Shown here one piece after another: positions 7,779 to 11,868 of a stretch of 11,868 nucleotides of DNA. This stretch comes from an uncultured Helicobacteraceae bacterium. GTDB taxonomy: Bacteria > Campylobacterota > Campylobacteria > Campylobacterales > Sulfurimonadaceae. The translations under genes were made by a program, and so were the position numbers. How positions within the stretch are numbered: position 1 is the first letter of the stretch; each line of letters begins with the position of its first letter. Under the pieces are notes generated by a model. It made no database searches, was not told the origin of the DNA, and saw only the letters and a program-made list of their open reading frames with translations. Location of the stretch: positions 1 to 11,868 of the forward strand of contig CAIUZU010000368.1 of NCBI GenBank assembly GCA_903903705.1, read 5' to 3'.

Positions 7779-8201
7779 ATGTTTAAAAAAAGCGTATTAA
7801 TAAGTTTAGTGCCGTTACTCTTTACATCACTATCTGCGTATGATTTGAAGTCAAATATGTTGCTTCTAAATGAAGATCTTCGTGAGGTTCAAAGAGGGTT
7901 TATCTCAAGTGATCAAAGTGGTGTGGAAAAAGCGATTAAGCGTTTTGCCCAACATTCACAAGAGTTGCTTGGAAATAAAGAAAAGTTTTCGGAAATGCTT
8001 CCTGCCAACAAAAAACATAAAGCAAGTGAAGCCGTCATGAGTGCTCAAATCATAAGCCATAATGCACAAATTATTTTAGATGCTATTGAAAATAAGCGTA
8101 ATCAATCAGGCATAGTTCGCCGAGAGGAAGCTCAAAGAGCTTACACCTACATAGAACATGCTTGTTTTCGCTGTCACAATCTCGTTCGTGACGAGTATTA
8201 A
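7779..8201 (+). CDS. Small periplasmic c-type haem protein, class II cytochrome-like
   Basis: Predicted exported monohaem protein of 140 residues. Residues 1-20 form a Sec signal peptide (KK, hydrophobic core, SLSA then Y21). The mature part is about 120 residues, mostly charged and helical in character, and the single haem-attachment motif C129-F-R-C-H133 lies only seven residues from the C-terminus. A CxxCH at the extreme C-terminus of a helical protein of this size is the layout of class II cytochromes (cytochrome c' and c-556). M27, early in the mature chain, sits where c-556 proteins carry their sixth haem ligand, which is an inference. It may also be an unrelated haem protein of unknown function. 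It stands alone behind its own promoter; its stop overlaps the stop of the opposing penicillin-binding protein gene by four bases. No physiological partner is adjacent. Confidence 0.8.
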   Translation: MFKKSVLISLVPLLFTSLSAYDLKSNMLLLNEDLREVQRGFISSDQSGVEKAIKRFAQHSQELLGNKEKFSEMLPANKKHKASEAVMSAQIISHNAQIILDAIENKRNQSGIVRREEAQRAYTYIEHACFRCHNLVRDEY

Positions 8202-10165
8202 AAAAGCAGTTTCTCTCCGGCATTAGCCCCCGCCTCGGCACGGGGCGGCTTTGAGATCTCGCTAAAACACTCTTTTTTACCGTTTACATCCACTTCTATA
8301 ATCCCCTCAGGGACATCAAATTTTCTCTGAATCTGCGGATACAGCTCAATCAATCGCTTATAATACATTGCAAAAGCAGGTCCGGCTATTCTGCCTCCCG
8401 TCTCTATTCTATGCATAGGCGTATTATCGTCATTTCCAAACCAAACAACACTCTGCACCGTAGGCGAATACCCTGCAAACCAAGCATCAACATTGATATT
8501 TGTCGTTCCTGTTTTTCCTGCGATCTCTATTCCATCGACTCTGGCCTGTTTTCCTGTTCCTCTCTCTACAACATCTTTTAAAATCGATGTCATTATGTAA
8601 GCCTGTGTTTTTTGAGTAATAAATTTACTACTCTCCTTTTTTTCGTAAACTCTCTTCTCTTTTTTATCTATATACCGTATGAGATTAGGCTCAACCTGTA
8701 CTCCTTCATTTGAAAAGGAGGTATAAAATTTTGCAAGATCCAAAGGCGATAGAGAGATAGTTCCAAGTGCAAGAGAGAGATTTTCAGGAATATTAGAAAT
8801 ACCGAATTTCTTAAGTTCTTTAACAACCTGCCCTAGTCCGATATCGCTCACAAGATTAATAGTCGCAAGGTTTCTTGAGTGAACTAGCGCTTCTCTAAGT
8901 GTTAGGATGCCCTGATAATCATCTTCATAATTTTTAGGCTGCCACGTAATCAATTCACCGTCCCTCTCGTATGTGTATGTTTTAGCAATGTCAACAAGTT
9001 CCGTTACACCCGAGTAACCCAAATCTATTGCAACTTGATATACAAAAGGCTTAAATGCAGAACCCGGTTGACGGCGACCCTGAGTTGCTCTGTTATATGA
9101 ATTTTTTTGATAGTCTACACTGCCTACAAGTGCTAAAATATCTCCTGTTTTAGAGTCTAGAGAAACAAATGCACCGTTTAATAGCTTTATCTTCTCATCT
9201 AGAGCTTGAGCATCCATCTTATAACTCTTCATTCTCGCAATAGACATATCATAAGCTTTTTTAAGTGAATCTCCGGCTGCCTCTTGAAGCCTCATATCTA
9301 TCGTTGTGTATATCTCATAACCACCGGTTTTTATGTCGTGGATACCAAACTCTTCCGCTCTTCTTAAAACTTCATCAACTACAAAAGGAGCACTGTTTTG
9401 CGTAAGAGTGTCATCAAAAACCATCGGTTTTTCTAAAAGCGCACGGTTGTGCATCTCTTCATCTATCCAGCCAAGAGCGTACATCCTTGAGACTACACGG
9501 TTTGCCCTGCCCATAGATATCTCATAATTTTTAGTAGGCGTATATGTGCTTGGGGCTTTAGGCAAACCTACAAGAATTGCCATCTCTTTGAGAGTGAGTT
9601 CAGATAATTTTTTATGAAAATAACCGTCCGCTGCGGTTTTTATACCATAATATCCATGCCCGAAATAGATCTCATTTAAGTATCTCTCAAGTATCTCCTC
9701 TTTTGTGAGTGCTACCTCTACCCTAAGAGAATAGATAACCTCTTTGACCTTTCTTGATATCTTCTTCTCTCTGCTCAGTAGTCTGTTTTTTACAAGTTGC
9801 TGAGTAATCGTACTAGCGCCCTCAACCAGCTTTCCGGCTTGAACATCTTTTATAATTGCTCTAAAAATAGCATCTACGTTTATACCGGAGTGCTCAAAAA
9901 AAGTAGTATCTTCTATTGCCAAAAGAGCCTCTACTACTCTCGGCGGAATCTCATCAAATGTCGCATAGTATCTATGCTCTTTATCGAAAATATTTGCGAT
10001 TTTCTCGCCGTTTTTATCGTAAAATCTTGTCGTAACGGGAGGGTTATACTCAATAAGTGAAGATATATCATAATTAAATTCACTCAAAAAATAGCCAAGT
10101 ATCAAAAATGGAGCTACAAGACCAATAAAAAGTGTAGTAAAAAATAGTTTTTTTATAAATTTCAT
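8198..10165 (-). CDS. mrcA: Class A penicillin-binding protein 1A (bifunctional transglycosylase/transpeptidase)
   Basis: Polymerises lipid II into glycan strands and cross-links peptides in the periplasm, anchored by one N-terminal membrane segment (about residues 7-27). The glycosyltransferase (GT51) domain has catalytic E85 in EDTTFFEHSG, GASTITQQL at 116-124, E142, and EEILERYLNEIYFG. The transpeptidase domain has S369-A-F-K372 (active-site serine S369), S430-R-N432 and K551-T-G553. All catalytic residues are intact. At 655 residues it is far shorter than E. coli PBP1A (about 850) but matches the compact H. pylori enzyme in length and motif placement. The ATG overlaps the stop of the upstream ABC ATPase gene (ATGA). 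The C-terminus (PPRAEAGANAGEKLLF) is encoded by an unusually GC-rich patch at 8226-8249. Confidence 0.96.
   Translation of the reverse strand: MKFIKKLFFTTLFIGLVAPFLILGYFLSEFNYDISSLIEYNPPVTTRFYDKNGEKIANIFDKEHRYYATFDEIPPRVVEALLAIEDTTFFEHSGINVDAIFRAIIKDVQAGKLVEGASTITQQLVKNRLLSREKKISRKVKEVIYSLRVEVALTKEEILERYLNEIYFGHGYYGIKTAADGYFHKKLSELTLKEMAILVGLPKAPSTYTPTKNYEISMGRANRVVSRMYALGWIDEEMHNRALLEKPMVFDDTLTQNSAPFVVDEVLRRAEEFGIHDIKTGGYEIYTTIDMRLQEAAGDSLKKAYDMSIARMKSYKMDAQALDEKIKLLNGAFVSLDSKTGDILALVGSVDYQKNSYNRATQGRRQPGSAFKPFVYQVAIDLGYSGVTELVDIAKTYTYERDGELITWQPKNYEDDYQGILTLREALVHSRNLATINLVSDIGLGQVVKELKKFGISNIPENLSLALGTISLSPLDLAKFYTSFSNEGVQVEPNLIRYIDKKEKRVYEKKESSKFITQKTQAYIMTSILKDVVERGTGKQARVDGIEIAGKTGTTNINVDAWFAGYSPTVQSVVWFGNDDNTPMHRIETGGRIAGPAFAMYYKRLIELYPQIQRKFDVPEGIIEVDVNGKKECFSEISKPPRAEAGANAGEKLLF
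8225..8250. terminator. GC-rich hairpin at the convergent junction, candidate terminator
   Basis: AGCCCCC (8225-8231) can pair with GGG-C-GGCT (8243-8250), giving seven base pairs with one bulged C. Of the 24 bases from 8226 to 8249, 22 are G or C, in DNA that is otherwise AT-rich. On the plus strand the hairpin lies 23 bases after the cytochrome stop and is followed only by TTT. On the minus strand a run of T (complement of 8200-8205) comes about 20 bases later. Neither is a canonical intrinsic terminator, but it is the only strong hairpin near the junction. It overlaps the coding end of the penicillin-binding protein gene. Confidence 0.3.
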
Positions 10166-10851
10166 ATTCTAAATTTCCTATTTGCAAAATTTGCATCGAT
10201 TAAAATTTTTGTATACTCGGCGAACGGATTTTGCAATACGCTATCCATCTTTCCGCTCTCTACAACTCTGCCCTCTTTTATAACACAAATATCTTCACAC
10301 AAAATTTTAGCAGAATTCATATCGTGCGTCACAAAAAGTATCTTAAAACCAAACTCGCTTTGAAGAGTTTTTAATAAAGTTAAAATCATTACTCTAGTAT
10401 CTGGATCTAACGCCGTTGTCGGCTCATCAAGCAAAATAAGCTTCGGCTCATGGCTTAGAGCCATGGCAATAACCACCCTTTGAAGCTGTCCACCTGAAAG
10501 CTCCGGCGGAAATCTCTCAAGAAGTTCGCTATCAAGCCCCACCTGCATAAAAAGTTTCTCAACTTTTGGCAGCGGAATAAAAAACTGCTTTTTTATCTTT
10601 GTAAGAGGAGAGAGTGCCGTAAAAGGGTTTTGAGGCACAAACGCCAAACTCTCCCCAGCGATTAGCTCAAAGCCGCTGTCATGTTTTAACTCTAACTCCA
10701 TGCCTCGAGGCAGCATTCCAAGAAGTGCTTTTATGGTCAAACTTTTACCGCTTCCGCTTTGCCCGACAAGAGCAAGTGAAGAAGGGATATTAAAGCTGAT
10801 ATCCACTAGCTTTTTTTTGTCAATTGTTATTTGAAGTTTTGAGATATTCAT
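10162..10851 (-). CDS. Orphan ABC transporter ATPase, peptide/nickel type, short form
   Basis: Cytoplasmic ABC ATPase of 229 residues most like the Dpp/Opp/Nik group, judged from PQNPFTALSPL around the Q-loop. Motifs are complete: Walker A GQSGSGKS at 30-37, Q74, signature LSGGQ at 118-122, Walker B LILLDE at 138-143, the D-loop ALD, and switch histidine H176. It is shorter than the usual 250-330 residues. The stretch between Walker A and the Q-loop is only about 36 residues, the 'PGE' turn before Walker A is missing, and there is no C-terminal oligopeptide extension. No permease or substrate-binding protein lies beside it in the window. Its start overlaps the bioF stop by one base (TAATG) and its end overlaps the penicillin-binding protein start (ATGA). 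Substrate unknown; peptide or nickel transport is a family-level inference only. Confidence 0.85.
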   Translation of the reverse strand: MNISKLQITIDKKKLVDISFNIPSSLALVGQSGSGKSLTIKALLGMLPRGMELELKHDSGFELIAGESLAFVPQNPFTALSPLTKIKKQFFIPLPKVEKLFMQVGLDSELLERFPPELSGGQLQRVVIAMALSHEPKLILLDEPTTALDPDTRVMILTLLKTLQSEFGFKILFVTHDMNSAKILCEDICVIKEGRVVESGKMDSVLQNPFAEYTKILIDANFANRKFRI

Positions 10852-11868
10852 TATTTTATTTTAGCTAAATTTATGCACAGCTCTCTTAACTTATCGCAAC
10901 TAATTCCAACTCTTGCTATAACTCTTATAATGGCACGCTCAACCGTTGGCTGCCTTATGCCGCCGACCGCATAGCCCATAGATTTTAGAGTATCACGGAT
11001 TTCTATTACTTTTTCATTATCATTGATAACTATCGGAGCTATTAAACCATCTATGCGAATTCCCAACTCCTCATAAATAATCTCTTGTCTCTCTTTAATC
11101 TCTCTCTTTAGCAACTCTACGTTTTCTAACATATATTTTAGTGCATTGTGCGCCAAAAGCGTATCATAAAGAGAGAGCGAAGTTGCGTAAATAATTGGTT
11201 TTGCACGATTTATAAGATACTCTACGATATGTGAAGATGCAAGTATAAACGCTCCAAAACTCCCATACGCCTTACCCAGTGTTCCCATTTTTATATGGTT
11301 TGGTTTTATCGATATATCGTAGTAGTCAAAAACTCCCATAAGTTTTTTGCCCACAACACCGCTGCTATGTGCCTCATCAACTATCAATATAGCATCATGC
11401 GTATCGCAGATCTCAAATACCTCTTTTGAGACAAGATCGCCGTCCATGGAGTAGATCCCCTCAACCGCAACTATTTTTCTCTTTGAATTAGATGCCCTAA
11501 GCAACGCCACCAACTCTCTCATGTCGTTATGTGCAAAAAATTTAACATCCATCCCGTTAAGTCTTGTTGCTAAAACCCCTGAAGCGTGATACTTTTCATC
11601 CATAAAAAGAGTATCGCCTCTTCTTACGAGTGATTCAATAAGAGCCAAATTTGCATTAAATCCGCTTCCTAAAATAACTCCATCATCAAATCCGTTTGCT
11701 TCACATAAAGCAGCTTCAAAATCTTTGTGAATCTGATGATAACCGTTAACTAGAAGTGAAGCTTTTGAGCTGTGCAGAGGCATATCTGAAAGCACTCTGC
11801 ATGTAGCATCATGTAGATCTTTGTTATGTGCAAGCCCGAGATAATCATTGGATGCAAAATCCAAAATA
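10851..11868 (-). CDS. bioF: 8-amino-7-oxononanoate synthase BioF (5' end outside the window)
   Basis: PLP enzyme of the alpha-oxoamine synthase family that condenses pimeloyl-thioester and alanine in biotin synthesis. About 338 residues are visible. The reading frame runs open off the window edge and begins ...LDFASNDYLGL, a motif normally some 30-45 residues from the N-terminus, so the true start lies outside; the TTG at 11864 is unlikely to be it. Family features include GSGFNANLAL, MDEKYHASG, VDEAHSSGVVG (the PLP-contacting Asp and His) and MGTLGKAYG, with the Schiff-base lysine 198 codons after TTG 11864 (codon 11271-11273). The close relatives 2-amino-3-ketobutyrate CoA ligase and 5-aminolevulinate synthase share these motifs; SNDYLGL and TLGKAYG with the modest length favour BioF. 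It overlaps the following ABC ATPase gene by one base. Confidence 0.85.
   Translation of the reverse strand, partial: ILDFASNDYLGLAHNKDLHDATCRVLSDMPLHSSKASLLVNGYHQIHKDFEAALCEANGFDDGVILGSGFNANLALIESLVRRGDTLFMDEKYHASGVLATRLNGMDVKFFAHNDMRELVALLRASNSKRKIVAVEGIYSMDGDLVSKEVFEICDTHDAILIVDEAHSSGVVGKKLMGVFDYYDISIKPNHIKMGTLGKAYGSFGAFILASSHIVEYLINRAKPIIYATSLSLYDTLLAHNALKYMLENVELLKREIKERQEIIYEELGIRIDGLIAPIVINDNEKVIEIRDTLKSMGYAVGGIRQPTVERAIIRVIARVGISCDKLRELCINLAKIK

Noticed and set aside
9797..10060. Plus-strand open frame of 87 codons opposite the glycosyltransferase domain of the penicillin-binding protein.
   Set aside because: It lies fully antisense to a region with intact catalytic motifs and has no recognisable product.
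1..11868. Mobile elements, CRISPR arrays, tRNA or rRNA genes, phage or defence genes.
   Set aside because: No repeat-spacer pattern, transposase, integrase or RNA-gene signature was seen; all long reading frames are accounted for by metabolic, transport and envelope genes of similar base composition.

Overview
The window looks like ordinary chromosomal DNA from a member of the Campylobacterota, most probably a Sulfurimonas-like chemolithotroph. This is inferred from several traits seen together. The DNA is AT-rich with tightly packed genes. Promoters of the TGCTAYAAT type lack a clear -35 box. The type I glutamine synthetase has lost its adenylylation tyrosine, as I recall for Helicobacter pylori. 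The 2-isopropylmalate synthase is of the long 'type 2' form, and the class A penicillin-binding protein is compact, about the length of the H. pylori one. No marker such as rRNA is present, so the genus is not proven. Nothing suggests recent transfer: there are no insertion sequences, tRNAs, integrases, CRISPR arrays or phage genes.

Plus strand, 1-3225: the phosphate module pstC-pstA-pstB-phoU. The three transporter genes overlap by 4 and 1 bases and are surely co-translated. phoU follows 33 bases later with its own strong ribosome binding site. The phosphate-binding protein gene pstS would be expected just upstream, outside the window. A hairpin with a T-run closes the operon.

Plus strand, 3226-7654: glnA (glutamine synthetase) behind a compact promoter region that reads both as a sigma-70 -10 box and as a sigma-54 -24/-12 element; a terminator; then leuA (leucine biosynthesis) behind an extended -10 promoter; then a CaCA-family cation antiporter 65 bases downstream with no clear promoter of its own.

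Plus strand, 7655-8201: a single-gene unit for a small periplasmic haem protein with a C-terminal CxxCH, resembling class II c-type cytochromes.

Minus strand, 11868-8198: bioF (5' end cut by the window edge), an orphan short peptide/nickel-type ABC ATPase, and a class A penicillin-binding protein. They are joined by stop/start overlaps (TAATG, then ATGA) into one translationally coupled unit. This unit runs into the cytochrome gene tail to tail, and the two stop codons overlap by 4 bases.

There is no gene-free stretch longer than 195 bases. I see no convincing undescribed system. The points most worth a second look are the dual-reading glnA promoter together with the missing GlnA adenylylation site, the coupling of biotin synthesis, an orphan ABC ATPase and cell-wall synthesis in one operon, and the GC-rich hairpin island at the convergent junction.
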